From Cypionkella sp. (GTDB lineage Bacteria; Pseudomonadota; Alphaproteobacteria; Rhodobacterales; Rhodobacteraceae), in assembly GCF_030652235.1 (NCBI RefSeq), contig NZ_JAUSBA010000033.1, positions 33,083-97,082 of the forward strand: a stretch of 64,000 nt of DNA. The letters are read 5' to 3'. The notes below the pieces were generated by a model. The model made no database searches and was not told where the DNA came from. It worked only from the letters and a program-made list of their open reading frames with translations. A program made the translations under genes and the position numbers. How positions within the stretch are numbered: position 1 is the first letter of the stretch; every line of letters starts with the position of its first letter. Shown in pieces: positions 25,383-36,694 of the stretch.

Positions 25383-26249
25383 TCAGGCCCGCACCAGCTT
25401 TTCATACTGATCCGAGACCCCCAAAGTCAGCGCCCCGACCTCAAAGGTATAGTCCCCGATTTGCCCCACCGGAGTCACCTCCGCCGCCGTCCCGGTCAGC
25501 CAGCATTGCTGGAAGCCCTCCAACTCGGCGGGCAGGATGTGCCGCTCATGCACGGTCACGCCCTGCTCCCGCAGCATCCCGATCACCGTCTGCCGGGTGA
25601 TGCCATTCAGGAACGCATCCGCCAGCGGCGTGTGAACCTCGCCATCCTTCACAAAGAAGATATTCGCCCCGGTCGCCTCGGCCACATAGCCGCGATAGTC
25701 GAACATCATCGCATCCGAACAGCCCTTCGCTTCGGCGGCATGTTTTGACATCGTGCAGATCATGTAAAGCCCCGCCGCCTTCGCTTCATGCGGGATCGTC
25801 TCAGGCGAGGGCCGTTTCCACTTGGCGATGTCCAGCTTCGCCCCCTTGGTCTTGGCGTCGCCATAATAATTTCCCCAAGACCACACCGCTACCGCCATCC
25901 GGATCGGGTTTTTCTTCGACGCAACGCCCATATCCTCGCCAGCCCCACGCCAAGCCAAGGCCCGCACATAGGCATCGGTCAGCCCATTCGCCTTCAGAGT
26001 GGCTTCCTTCGCCGCCTCAATCTCGGCCACCGAATAGGGCAGCTCCATATCTAAGAGCGCCCCCGACTTCCGCAGCCGTTCCGAATGCTGCACCGATTTG
26101 AAGATTTTGCCGTTATAGCACCGCTCGCCCTCAAACACCGAACTTGCATAGTGCAACGCATGGGTCAGGATATGCACGTTGGCCGAACGCCATTCCACCA
26201 GCTTGCCATCCATCCAGATGAACCCGTCCCGATCGTCATACCCAGCCAT
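25383..26249 (-). CDS. ilvE: branched-chain amino acid aminotransferase
   Basis: 288 residues from the ATG at 26249, chosen because GGAGG lies just upstream; earlier in-frame starts at 26261 and 26291 lack one. It is a fold-type IV PLP enzyme: HALHYASSVFEGERCY near the N-terminus, the Lys in the ICTMSKHAAEAKGCSDAMM area, E in YVAEATGANIFFV and the TGTAAEVTPVG phosphate loop. It catalyses the last step of Leu, Ile and Val synthesis. It lies divergent from petP, an arrangement common in Rhodobacteraceae. Confidence 0.9.
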   Translation of the reverse strand: MAGYDDRDGFIWMDGKLVEWRSANVHILTHALHYASSVFEGERCYNGKIFKSVQHSERLRKSGALLDMELPYSVAEIEAAKEATLKANGLTDAYVRALAWRGAGEDMGVASKKNPIRMAVAVWSWGNYYGDAKTKGAKLDIAKWKRPSPETIPHEAKAAGLYMICTMSKHAAEAKGCSDAMMFDYRGYVAEATGANIFFVKDGEVHTPLADAFLNGITRQTVIGMLREQGVTVHERHILPAELEGFQQCWLTGTAAEVTPVGQIGDYTFEVGALTLGVSDQYEKLVRA

Positions 26250-26387
26250 CGCAGCCTCCATATTTGCGAATGTTGCGCTGCATAGGTCCAAATAGGACGT
26301 AATATTGCGCTAAATCACGAATTCGCTAAACCTTATGTCTTGGAATGTCAATAACCCTGACGTATCTTGCACCGCGAGGAGACTTCC

Positions 26388-26888
26388 ATGGCCGAACAAA
26401 GCACCAGCGGCGAAAGCCTGTTGTTCCTGACCGATGAGAACCTGCGTAAGGGCATCGAGGCGATGTTCTTCGCCTATCGCGGCTTCACGGCCGACCCCGA
26501 CCGCATCCTTGAGGATATGGACTATGGCCGCGCTCATCACCGCGCCGTGCATTTTATCAACCGCAGCCCCGGCACCACTGTCGGTAACCTGCTGACCATC
26601 CTCGGCGTCACCAAACAATCGCTGAACCGCGTGTTGCGCACCTTGTTCGAAGATGGGCTTGTCGAGGCCCGCGTCGGCAAACAGGACAAGCGCGAGCGTC
26701 ACCTTTACCTGACCGACAAAGGCCACGCTCTGGAACGCGCCCTGTCCGACGCCCAACGCGCCCGGATGCGCGCCGCTTACCGTGCCGCTGGTCCCAGCGC
26801 CGTCCAGGGGTTTCGCACCGTACTAGAGGCAATGATGGACGCCGAGCAACGCCGCCAGTATCAAGGCCTAAAAGAGGGCAGCACATGA
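26388..26888 (+). CDS. petP: MarR-family regulator, PetP-like
   Basis: 166 residues from the ATG at 26388, behind GAGGAG; an in-frame start 7 codons earlier would cover that site. It has a MarR-type winged HTH with INRSPGTTVGNLLTILGVTKQSLNRVLRTLFEDGLVE in sequence (about residues 60-97) and the wing KQDKRERHLYLTDKG. It overlaps the response regulator gene by 4 bases. The pair corresponds to petP-petR of Rhodobacter, reported to influence cytochrome bc1 and c2 expression. The assignment rests on order and family. Confidence 0.75.
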   Translation: MAEQSTSGESLLFLTDENLRKGIEAMFFAYRGFTADPDRILEDMDYGRAHHRAVHFINRSPGTTVGNLLTILGVTKQSLNRVLRTLFEDGLVEARVGKQDKRERHLYLTDKGHALERALSDAQRARMRAAYRAAGPSAVQGFRTVLEAMMDAEQRRQYQGLKEGST

Positions 26889-27586
26889 TCGAATTACCCG
26901 CTCACCTGCTGGTCGTGGACGACGACGAACGCATCCGTGGCCTGTTGCAGAAATTTCTGATCCGCAACGGGTTTCTGGTGTCCACCGCCCGCGATGCAGC
27001 CCAAGCCCGCCGCCTGCTGGCCGGGCTGGAATTTGACATGCTGGTGCTGGATGTGATGATGCCGGGCGAAGACGGCATCAGCCTCACCCGCGCCCTGCGC
27101 GCCACGCTGACCGTGCCGATCCTGCTGCTGACCGCCAAGGGCGAGACCAACAACCGCATCGAAGGCTTTGAAGCCGGCGCCGACGATTACCTGATCAAAC
27201 CGTTCGAGCCGAAAGAGCTGCTGCTGCGTATCAACGCCATTCTGCGCCGTGTGCCTGCCGCCAAAGCCTCCAGTCCCGCGCCAAAAGTCCTGCACATGGG
27301 CCCGGTGCGCTACGACATGGATCGCGGCGAGCTGTGGCGCGGCCAAGAGCTGATTCGCCTGACCTCCACCGAGGCCGCCTTGATGCGGATCTTCTCGGCG
27401 CAACCCGGCACAGCGATGTCACGCGATAAGCTCGTCGGCGATATGCCGCGCGAAGACAGCGCGGGCCAAGAACGCGCCGTTGATGTGCAAATCACCCGTC
27501 TGCGTCGCAAGATCGAAGACGATCCGAAATCCCCGCGCTACCTGCAAACCGTGCGCGGTGAGGGCTACATGTTGCAAACCGACTGA
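26885..27586 (+). CDS. petR: OmpR-family response regulator, PetR-like
   Basis: 233 residues. The receiver domain (residues about 8-120) has the acidic pair in LLVVDDDERIR, the phospho-acceptor Asp in DMLVLDVMMPGEDG, Thr in LLLTAKGE and Lys in DYLIKPFEPKELL. A C-terminal winged HTH (about 140-230) with the VDVQITRLRRKIEDDPKSPR signature follows. It is coupled to petP by an ATGA overlap. No histidine kinase gene lies beside it, so its sensor, if any, is elsewhere. Confidence 0.85.
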   Translation: MIELPAHLLVVDDDERIRGLLQKFLIRNGFLVSTARDAAQARRLLAGLEFDMLVLDVMMPGEDGISLTRALRATLTVPILLLTAKGETNNRIEGFEAGADDYLIKPFEPKELLLRINAILRRVPAAKASSPAPKVLHMGPVRYDMDRGELWRGQELIRLTSTEAALMRIFSAQPGTAMSRDKLVGDMPREDSAGQERAVDVQITRLRRKIEDDPKSPRYLQTVRGEGYMLQTD

Positions 27587-27654
27587 CGTAGCCAGCCACA
27601 GTTCCGTAACAATTTCCTGCCAGTTTGGCCAAACAACAACCTTTGGGAGAGACT

Positions 27655-28152
27655 ATGACCCTGCTGAAAATCGCCACCGCCTGCGGCCTTGCCTTGCTGT
27701 CCACCGCCGCCGCAGCGCAAGACCTCGTGCCGTATTCCGAGGCCGGTGGCTGGAGTGTGGAGGTTGACCCGACTTTGGGCAACGGTTGCCTGCTGTCTTC
27801 GGATTTTGAAGACGGCTCTCACGTCCGCATCGGTTTTGACCGCACCGCAGGCAATGGCTATGTAATCGCCGCCAACACCGCTTGGGGTGAGATCACCGAT
27901 GGCACCGATTATCCGATCAGCTTCATGCTCGATGATCAGAAATACGACGGCAGCGCCAAAGGCCTGCATCTAGATGATCTGCCCGGCGTCATGGTCACCT
28001 TTGACAGCATGGATTTCCTGACCGACTTGGCCGCGAAAACCACCATGACGCTGCAAAGCGAAGGCGCTGATGTGATGTCGATTGACCTTTCGGGCACCGA
28101 TGAAGCGATCAACGAAACCATCGCCTGCCAAGAAGAACAAGAAAAGGGCTGA
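27655..28152 (+). CDS. secreted protein of unknown function
   Basis: 165 residues from the ATG at 27655 (GGGAGA ribosome-binding site). The N-terminus is a clear Sec signal peptide (LLKIATACGLALLSTAAAAQD, cleavage near AAA-QD). The mature part is acidic with two Cys (NGCLL and IACQE) that could form a disulfide. I do not recognise the domain. The preceding gene is petR, 68 bases upstream, and a thioesterase gene follows on the same strand. Confidence 0.7.
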   Translation: MTLLKIATACGLALLSTAAAAQDLVPYSEAGGWSVEVDPTLGNGCLLSSDFEDGSHVRIGFDRTAGNGYVIAANTAWGEITDGTDYPISFMLDDQKYDGSAKGLHLDDLPGVMVTFDSMDFLTDLAAKTTMTLQSEGADVMSIDLSGTDEAINETIACQEEQEKG

Positions 28153-28213
28153 TCCCGAAATCAGCTTTGGCGCGGGGGGCATCGGCTTTCCGCGCCGCTA
28201 AACGGAGCGCACC

Positions 28214-28624
28214 ATGACCCTCGACCACCCCCTGCTGGGCGTCCAGCCCCCCTTTGCCGATCATCTTGGTTTGCGCATCCTGTCCGCCCAATCTGATCGG
28301 ATAGAGGCTGAAATGCTGGCCTCGCCGCAGCTGATCAACCGCAACGGCACGCTGCATGGTGGGGCGGTGATGGGCCTGGCCGATCATCTTGGCGGGCTTG
28401 GGGCGTTTCTGAACATAGGCCCCACCGAAAGCACCGCCACGGTGGAAAGCAAAACCAACTTCTTCCGCGCCATCCCAGCGGGCGATCTGCTGCACGGCGT
28501 CGCCGTTCTGTTACACGGTGGGCGGCAAACCATGGTCTGGCAGACCACACTGACCCGCAGCGATGGCAAGATGGCCGCGATGGTGACGCAAACGCAGATC
28601 GTGCTGCGCGATCCGAAGTTCTGA
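28214..28624 (+). CDS. PaaI-type hotdog thioesterase
   Basis: 136 residues. It has the single-domain hotdog fold of the PaaI/YbgC-like family: LINRNGTLHGGAVMGLADHLGG holds the HGG motif and the usual catalytic Asp position, followed by TVESKTNFFRAIPAGDLLHG. It should hydrolyse acyl- or aryl-CoA thioesters in the cytosol. Substrate not determined. Confidence 0.8.
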   Translation: MTLDHPLLGVQPPFADHLGLRILSAQSDRIEAEMLASPQLINRNGTLHGGAVMGLADHLGGLGAFLNIGPTESTATVESKTNFFRAIPAGDLLHGVAVLLHGGRQTMVWQTTLTRSDGKMAAMVTQTQIVLRDPKF

Positions 28625-28985
28625 CGCGATTTGCGCCGAAAAGCCTTCCCCAGCGCGCCCACTATTCTCGTTTCGCCCGCGCGCGCCCGCTTCGCGCGCC
28701 AACCGCAAAGCACCCTTTTCGTTTAAGGCACAGCCAACAGTGATGTCATCGGCCTGCGGGGGCAGGGATGGAGTGGCCCGCGTATCATCGAGAGATCCTT
28801 GGCGCCCGAAGCCCCTCAGCATAGCTAAACCCATAAAATTTAACTAAAATTTTCTTTCACATTGGCGCAAATACTCTCTGGGGGTCCGGGGGGCGAAGCG
28901 CCCCCGGCGGCTGGCCTCGAAAACTGCCCATTTCCGTTCTGCGGTGCCTGCACTATCTTGCCTATACCGCAGCCAAAGGCCCCGC
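28625..28985. other. non-coding gap with a repeat
   Basis: 361 bases between two plus-strand genes. It holds copy 3 of the intergenic repeat (28854-28907). The remainder shows no tRNA, no convincing gene and no clear terminator. The promoter for the deacetylase-xseB-ispA-dxs operon probably lies here. Confidence 0.5.
28854..28907. repeat. intergenic repeat, copy 3
   Basis: CTTTCACATTGGCGCAAATACTC followed by a long hairpin, CCGGGGGGC-GAA-GCGCCCCCGG at 28886-28907, reads with the same core and layout as copies at 19869 and 23612; the core has one base difference (CACATTGG for CATCTTGG). Confidence 0.6.
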
Positions 28986-29912
28986 ATGACCACCCTTCTC
29001 ATCAACTCCCCCCAATCTGAAAATCACCTCACACCCCCCGGTCACCCCGAGCAGGTCGCGCGTTACGCCGCCGTGCAGGCTGGCCTCAAGGGCCTCGATC
29101 TGCTCCACCGCGATGCCCCTTTGGCCGAGGATGCAGACATCCTGCGCGCGCATCCCGCCCGCTATCTCGCCAAGGTCCGCGCTGCATCGCCGGTCGCTGG
29201 ATGGGCGCAACTTGATGGCGACACCTATCTCTCGCCCGGATCGGTTGCGGCTGCCCTGCACGCGGTTGGCGGAGCCTGCGCTGCCGTTGATGCCGTGCTG
29301 TCAGGCGAAGTTAGCAACGCCTTCCTTGCCGCCCGTCCCCCCGGCCACCATGCCGAATCTGAAACCGCGATGGGGTTTTGTATCTTCGGAACTGTCTCTA
29401 TTGCCGCACTCAGAGCCCTAAATCACCACACCCTTTCCCGCATCGCCGTGGTCGATTTCGACGTGCATCATGGCAATGGCACGCAAGATCTGCTCTGGAA
29501 CCAACCCCGCGCGCTGTTTTGTTCCAGCCACCAGATGCCACTGTATCCCGGCACGGGCAGCGCCTCGGAAATCGGCGCGCATGGCCAAATCCTCAACGTC
29601 CCGCTCAGCGAACACACAGGCTCCGGCCCGATGCGCGAGGCCTACGAGAGCCTGATCTTCCCGCGCATCGCCGCGTGGAAACCCGATCTGATCCTGATTT
29701 CCGCAGGCTTTGACGCGCATCAAGCCGACCCCCTCGCGGGCCTGGACTGGCAGACCGAAGACTACGCCTGGCTCACCCACCGCCTCTGCGATTTGGCTGA
29801 CAGCCATTGCGCGGGCCGGGTGGTATCCTGCCTTGAGGGCGGCTATGATCTGCCCGCGTTGACCGCTTCGGTAAACGCACATGTGGGTGTTTTGCAGGAG
29901 CGCGGCCGATGA
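28986..29912 (+). CDS. histone deacetylase-family protein (zinc amidohydrolase)
   Basis: 308 residues from the ATG at 28986. Class II HDAC-like motifs are intact: RPPGHHAESETAMGFCIF (the catalytic His-His pair), VVDFDVHHGNGTQ (Zn ligands Asp and His) and SAGFDAHQADPL (Zn ligand Asp). In bacteria such enzymes deacetylate acetylpolyamines or other small amides. It heads an operon with xseB, ispA and dxs (4-base overlap with xseB), an order common in alphaproteobacteria. Confidence 0.85.
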   Translation: MTTLLINSPQSENHLTPPGHPEQVARYAAVQAGLKGLDLLHRDAPLAEDADILRAHPARYLAKVRAASPVAGWAQLDGDTYLSPGSVAAALHAVGGACAAVDAVLSGEVSNAFLAARPPGHHAESETAMGFCIFGTVSIAALRALNHHTLSRIAVVDFDVHHGNGTQDLLWNQPRALFCSSHQMPLYPGTGSASEIGAHGQILNVPLSEHTGSGPMREAYESLIFPRIAAWKPDLILISAGFDAHQADPLAGLDWQTEDYAWLTHRLCDLADSHCAGRVVSCLEGGYDLPALTASVNAHVGVLQERGR

Positions 29913-30148
29913 CCGATAAACCCGTAGCGGATATGTCCTTCGAGGAAGCCATGGCCGCCCTCGAATCCGTCGTGACCCAGTTGGAACGCGGCGAAGTCGC
30001 GTTGGAACAAAGCATCGCTCTGTACGAACGCGGCGCACTGTTGAAAGCCCATTGCGCCGCCAAACTGAAATCCGCCGAGGAAAAAGTCGAACTGATCCGC
30101 GCCGCTGAAGGCCGCGCGGTTGGCACCACCCCGGTGGAGGGGATGTGA
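29909..30148 (+). CDS. xseB: exodeoxyribonuclease VII small subunit
   Basis: 79 residues, the usual size. The family signature MSFEEAMAALESVVTQLERG and SLYERGALLKAHC is present. It is the small, helical subunit that joins XseA to form the single-strand-specific exonuclease VII. It overlaps its neighbours by 4 bases at both ends. Confidence 0.92.
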   Translation: MTDKPVADMSFEEAMAALESVVTQLERGEVALEQSIALYERGALLKAHCAAKLKSAEEKVELIRAAEGRAVGTTPVEGM

Positions 30149-31014
30149 GCTTCCCGACCCTTCTTGCCGCCGACGCAGGCCTGATCCAAGCCCGCCTGAA
30201 CGCCGCTTTCGCCCAACTCTCCGACCAACCCGTGATCCACGCCATGGCCTATGCCTGCACTGGCGGCAAACGCCTGCGCGGGTTCCTCACCTTGGAATCC
30301 GCTCGGATGCTGGGCGTTTCTCCCACCACTTCGATCTCCGCCGCAGCCGCAGTGGAGGCCCTGCACGCCTATTCCCTCATCCACGACGATCTGCCCGCGA
30401 TGGACAACGACACCCTGCGCCGTGGCCAACCCACTGTTCATATCAAATGGGATGAAGCCACCGCCATCCTCGCCGGAGACGCTCTGCAAACCCTCGCGTT
30501 TGAGCTGCTCACCGACCCCGCTTTAGGCCCCGCCGACATCCGCCTCAAACTGATCGCGGGCCTCACAAAGGCCTCCGGCGCCGAAGGCATGGTTCTTGGC
30601 CAAGCCTTGGACATCGCCGCCGAATCTGTCCCTGATCCGCTGACGCTCGACCAAATCACTCAGCTGCAAGCCGGAAAAACCGGCGCTTTGATCCGCTTTG
30701 CCGCCGAATCCGGGGCCATTCTTGCCGAGCAAAACCCAAGACCCCTACGCGCCTATGCCACCGCCCTCGGCCTCGCCTTCCAGATCGCCGATGATATTCT
30801 CGACGTGACCGGAGACGCCGCAAAAGCTGGAAAACGCCTGCAAAAAGACGCAGCCGCAGGCAAAGCCACGTTCGTCTCCTTGCTGGGGCTTGATGCCGCA
30901 CGCGCACGCGCCAAATCTTTGGTATCAGAGGCTTGTGATCACATCGCCCCCTACGGCGCATCCGCGCAAAACCTGATCGACTGCGCCTGCTTCATCATCG
31001 CGCGGGAAAGCTGA
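30145..31014 (+). CDS. ispA: farnesyl/geranyl diphosphate synthase
   Basis: 289 residues starting with GTG (overlap GTGA with xseB). It has both aspartate-rich Mg-binding motifs of trans-prenyltransferases: DDLPAMDND (first) and DDILD in [13 protein letters not shown] (second), plus GGKRLRG for diphosphate binding. It condenses IPP with DMAPP or GPP, supplying precursors for quinones, hopanoids and carotenoids. It is directly followed by dxs. Confidence 0.9.
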   Translation: MSFPTLLAADAGLIQARLNAAFAQLSDQPVIHAMAYACTGGKRLRGFLTLESARMLGVSPTTSISAAAAVEALHAYSLIHDDLPAMDNDTLRRGQPTVHIKWDEATAILAGDALQTLAFELLTDPALGPADIRLKLIAGLTKASGAEGMVLGQALDIAAESVPDPLTLDQITQLQAGKTGALIRFAAESGAILAEQNPRPLRAYATALGLAFQIADDILDVTGDAAKAGKRLQKDAAAGKATFVSLLGLDAARARAKSLVSEACDHIAPYGASAQNLIDCACFIIARES

Positions 31015-31021
31015 GGCACCT

Positions 31022-32935
31022 ATGGCTGACACACCGAAAACCCCGCTGCTCGACCGCGTGCATCTGCCCGCCGATATGAAGTCCCTCTCGGACCGCGAGT
31101 TGAAACAACTTGCTGATGAGTTGCGCGCCGAAACCATCTCGGCGGTGTCCGTGACGGGTGGCCACCTAGGCGCGGGTCTGGGTGTGGTAGAGCTGACCGT
31201 CGCGCTGCACGCCATCTTCCACGCGCCCCGCGACAAGATCATCTGGGATGTCGGCCACCAATGTTACCCGCATAAAATCCTGACCGGACGCCGCGACCGC
31301 ATCCGCACCCTGCGCACTGAAGGCGGCCTGTCGGGTTTCACCAAACGCAGCGAATCCCCTTACGATCCGTTCGGCGCGGCGCACAGCTCTACCTCGATCT
31401 CCGCCGCCCTCGGTTTTGCGATGGCTGCCGAACTTGGCGGCGATCCCGGCGATGCCATCGCGGTGATCGGTGATGGCGCGATGTCCGCAGGCATGGCGTT
31501 TGAGGCGATGAACAATGCAGGCCACCTGAAAAAACGCCTGTTTGTCATCCTGAACGACAACGAAATGTCGATCGCCCCCCCGGTCGGTGCGCTGTCGGCC
31601 TATCTCAGCCGGATCTATGCAGGCGAGCCGTTTCAAGATCTAAGATCCGCCGCCAAAGGCATGGTGTCGCTGCTGCCTGAACCGTTGCAGGAAGGTGCGC
31701 GCCGGGCCAAGGAAATGCTGAAAGGCATGGCGGTCGGCGGCACTTTGTTCGAAGAACTCGGGTTCTCCTACATTGGCCCCATCGACGGCCACGACCTTGA
31801 CCAACTGCTGCCCGTGCTTAGAACCGCGGCAGCCCGCGCCACTGGCCCGATGCTGATCCATGTGCTGACCAAAAAGGGCAAAGGCTATGCCCCGGCAGAG
31901 GCCGCCCGCGACAAAGGCCACGCGACGGGTAAATTCGACGTCCTCACCGGCGTGCAGCAAAAAGCCGCCTCCAACGCCCCCAGCTATACCAAAGTTTTCG
32001 CTCAAAGCCTGATCCGCGAAGCCGAAACCGACGACAAAATCGTCGCCATCACCGCCGCAATGCCCGACGGCACCGGCCTTGATCTGTTCGCCGCCCGCTT
32101 CCCGAAGCGCACGTTTGATGTGGGCATCGCCGAACAACACGCCGTCACCTTCTCGGCTGGCCTCGCGGCTGGCGGGATGAAGCCGTTCTGCACGATCTAC
32201 TCCACCTTCCTGCAGCGCGGCTACGATCAAGTCGTCCACGATGTCGCCATTCAACGCCTGCCCGTCCGTTTCGCCATCGACCGCGCGGGCCTCGTCGGCG
32301 CAGACGGTGCCACCCATGCAGGCAGCTTCGACGTCGCCTTCCTCTCTAACCTTCCCGGTTTCGTGGTGATGGCTGCAGCCGATGAAGCTGAACTCGTCCA
32401 CATGGTCGCCACCGCCGCCGCGCATAATTCCGGCCCCATCGCTTTCCGCTACCCGCGCGGCGAAGGCACCGGGGTGGAAATGCCCGCCCGTGGCATCCCC
32501 TTGGAAATCGGCAAAGGCCGCCTGATCCAACAGGGCAGCCGCGTCGCCCTGCTATCCTTCGGCACCCGGCTGTCCGAAGTGCAAAAGGCCGCCGAGTCGC
32601 TTGCAGCCAAAGGCCTGACCCCCACCATAGCCGACGCCCGCTTCGCCAAACCTTTGGACCGCGACCTGATCCTAAATCTGGCAAGAACCCACGAAGCCCT
32701 GATCACCATCGAAGAAGGCGCCATCGGCGGCTTTGGCAGCCACGTCGCCCAACTTTTGGCCGATGAGGGCATCTTCGACCACGGCCTGAAATTCCGCTCG
32801 ATGGTTCTGCCCGACACCTTCATCGACCACGCCAGCCCCGAAGCGATGTATCGCAGCGCGGGGATGGACGCGTCGCATATTGAGGCGAAGGTGTTGGAGG
32901 TTTTGGGCGTGGCGGTGGTGGGGAAGCGGGCGTAA
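31022..32935 (+). CDS. dxs: 1-deoxy-D-xylulose-5-phosphate synthase
   Basis: 637 residues, standard length. It is a thiamine-diphosphate enzyme with the TPP motif [18 protein letters not shown], the N-terminal [17 protein letters not shown], the [15 protein letters not shown] segment and the transketolase-like [15 protein letters not shown] in the pyrimidine domain. First step of the MEP isoprenoid pathway (pyruvate plus glyceraldehyde 3-phosphate). Last gene of the operon. Confidence 0.95.
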   Translation: MADTPKTPLLDRVHLPADMKSLSDRELKQLADELRAETISAVSVTGGHLGAGLGVVELTVALHAIFHAPRDKIIWDVGHQCYPHKILTGRRDRIRTLRTEGGLSGFTKRSESPYDPFGAAHSSTSISAALGFAMAAELGGDPGDAIAVIGDGAMSAGMAFEAMNNAGHLKKRLFVILNDNEMSIAPPVGALSAYLSRIYAGEPFQDLRSAAKGMVSLLPEPLQEGARRAKEMLKGMAVGGTLFEELGFSYIGPIDGHDLDQLLPVLRTAAARATGPMLIHVLTKKGKGYAPAEAARDKGHATGKFDVLTGVQQKAASNAPSYTKVFAQSLIREAETDDKIVAITAAMPDGTGLDLFAARFPKRTFDVGIAEQHAVTFSAGLAAGGMKPFCTIYSTFLQRGYDQVVHDVAIQRLPVRFAIDRAGLVGADGATHAGSFDVAFLSNLPGFVVMAAADEAELVHMVATAAAHNSGPIAFRYPRGEGTGVEMPARGIPLEIGKGRLIQQGSRVALLSFGTRLSEVQKAAESLAAKGLTPTIADARFAKPLDRDLILNLARTHEALITIEEGAIGGFGSHVAQLLADEGIFDHGLKFRSMVLPDTFIDHASPEAMYRSAGMDASHIEAKVLEVLGVAVVGKRA

Positions 32936-33157
32936 ACGCGCTCTGGCCTTGTTTGTCTTGCCCCGGCAGGCGCGATACTGCGCCAGCTCAGGCCGCCGCG
33001 CCCCGATTTCCCAAGCCGACGCCTGCTGCACGACACCCCTTGCTCAAACGGCACTTGCCTTGGAAGCAGCGCACCGGCAAACTCTGCCCCGCAGATTTTG
33101 CTTTTGGTTTGGGCCCCGCTGAAACCCTTTGGGCAGCAGAGACTCTGTGGAAAAACC

Positions 33158-33172
33158 TTAACGCCAAGTTAA
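33158..33172. promoter_or_regulatory. CtrA box candidate (TTAA-N7-TTAA)
   Basis: TTAACGCCAAGTTAA fits the consensus, but it lies between two convergent genes with no downstream start. It may be fortuitous, drive an unannotated RNA, or serve a non-promoter role. Confidence 0.35.
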
Positions 33173-33240
33173 CGATACACCCATAACCCCTTGAAATCAC
33201 ATACCCTAAACCCCAGTCCACGCAGGGACACCCCAAAATA

Positions 33241-33272
33241 AAAACGCGCGCAGGCCGGAACCCACGCGCGCC
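33241..33272 (-). terminator. katG terminator
   Basis: On the minus strand the stem GCGCGC, a 14-base spacer and GCGCGC, followed by GTTTTTATTTT, occurs about 20 bases after the katG stop. A Rho-independent terminator is likely. Confidence 0.65.
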
Positions 33273-33291
33273 TTCAATTCTCAAACCAACA

Positions 33292-35646
<2,355 letters not shown>

Positions 35647-36561
35647 ATGATAAATTTTACCCTGAAACAATTCCGCTATTTTGAAGCTTTGGCCCGCCAC
35701 GGCCATTTCGGGCGTGCAGCAGAAACCTGCTCCATCTCGCAGCCCGCGCTATCGATGCAAATCAAAGAGTTGGAAGCCGCCCTTGGCACCGATCTGTTTG
35801 AACGCGGCGCGCGGCACGTGCGGCTGACCAGCTTTGGCGAGGCCTTTGCGCTGCGGGTGCGCGACATTCTGCGCTCGGTCGACGAGTTGGCCGACATCGC
35901 CCGCGCCGCACAGACGCAACTGGTGGGACGCCTGCGGATCGGGGTGATTCCCACCATCGCCCCTTATCTGCTGCCCACCATCATCGGCAATCTGATGCGG
36001 CTGAACGCGGATCTAGACCTGCAACTGCGCGAAACCGTCACGCCGAAACTGCTGGCCGAACTGGCAGAGGGCCGTCTGGATACCGCCATCGTGGCGCTTC
36101 CGGTCTCGGAATCGTCGCTGACCGAGGTGCCGCTGTTTTCCGAAGATTTCGTGCTGATCCGACCCGCCGAAGATGAGGGCAAACCTGTGCCCAGCCGCGA
36201 ACGCCTGCGCGAAATGCGCCTGCTTTTGCTGGAGGAAGGCCATTGCTTTCGCGATCAAGCTTTATCGTTTTGCAACATGTCCGCCGCCCCGCCGCGCGAA
36301 CTTCTGGACGGAAGCTCGCTGTCGACCCTCGTGCAGATGGTCAGCGCGGGCATCGGCGTGACGCTGATCCCCGAGATGGCGATAGCGGTCGAAACCCGCT
36401 CAGCCTCCGTGTCGGTGGCGCGCTTTGGCGAACCGAAGCCGCAGCGCATGGTCGGCATGGTCTGGCGCAAAACCTCGCCCTTGGCCAAACAACTGCTGCA
36501 AGTGGCCGAGCTGGTGCGGTTCTCCGCCGAGTCTTTGCGCGCGCAGCATGGTGCAATCTGA
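35647..36561 (+). CDS. oxyR: hydrogen peroxide-sensing LysR regulator
   Basis: 304 residues, like OxyR. An N-terminal LysR HTH (FEALARHGHFGRAAETCSISQPALSMQIKELE in sequence) is followed by a sensing domain with the two redox cysteines in LLEEGHCFRDQALSFCNM, which form the disulfide on oxidation. It activates peroxide-defence genes and is paired divergently with katG. Confidence 0.92.
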   Translation: MINFTLKQFRYFEALARHGHFGRAAETCSISQPALSMQIKELEAALGTDLFERGARHVRLTSFGEAFALRVRDILRSVDELADIARAAQTQLVGRLRIGVIPTIAPYLLPTIIGNLMRLNADLDLQLRETVTPKLLAELAEGRLDTAIVALPVSESSLTEVPLFSEDFVLIRPAEDEGKPVPSRERLREMRLLLLEEGHCFRDQALSFCNMSAAPPRELLDGSSLSTLVQMVSAGIGVTLIPEMAIAVETRSASVSVARFGEPKPQRMVGMVWRKTSPLAKQLLQVAELVRFSAESLRAQHGAI

Positions 36562-36694
36562 TCAACTGCTTATTTTTTAGGCGGCTTTCGCGGAAACCTT
36601 CATCACTTGCGCCGAAACCGCCCGTCGTTGCACAAAGTATTAGAGGATCACCGCTGGCTGTGAAAAAACTTCTTTATTCCTGAAAGAAAATATC

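Larger units (their letters stand above)
32936..33291. other. non-coding gap between convergent dxs and katG
   Basis: 356 bases. It contains a CtrA-box candidate (33158-33172) and the katG terminator hairpin (33241-33272). No RNA gene and no credible reading frame was seen. Confidence 0.5.

Noticed and set aside
26292..26387. A regulatory motif between divergent ilvE and petP
   Set aside because: AT-richer promoter-like DNA is present, but no clear palindrome, CtrA box or riboswitch-like structure could be supported.
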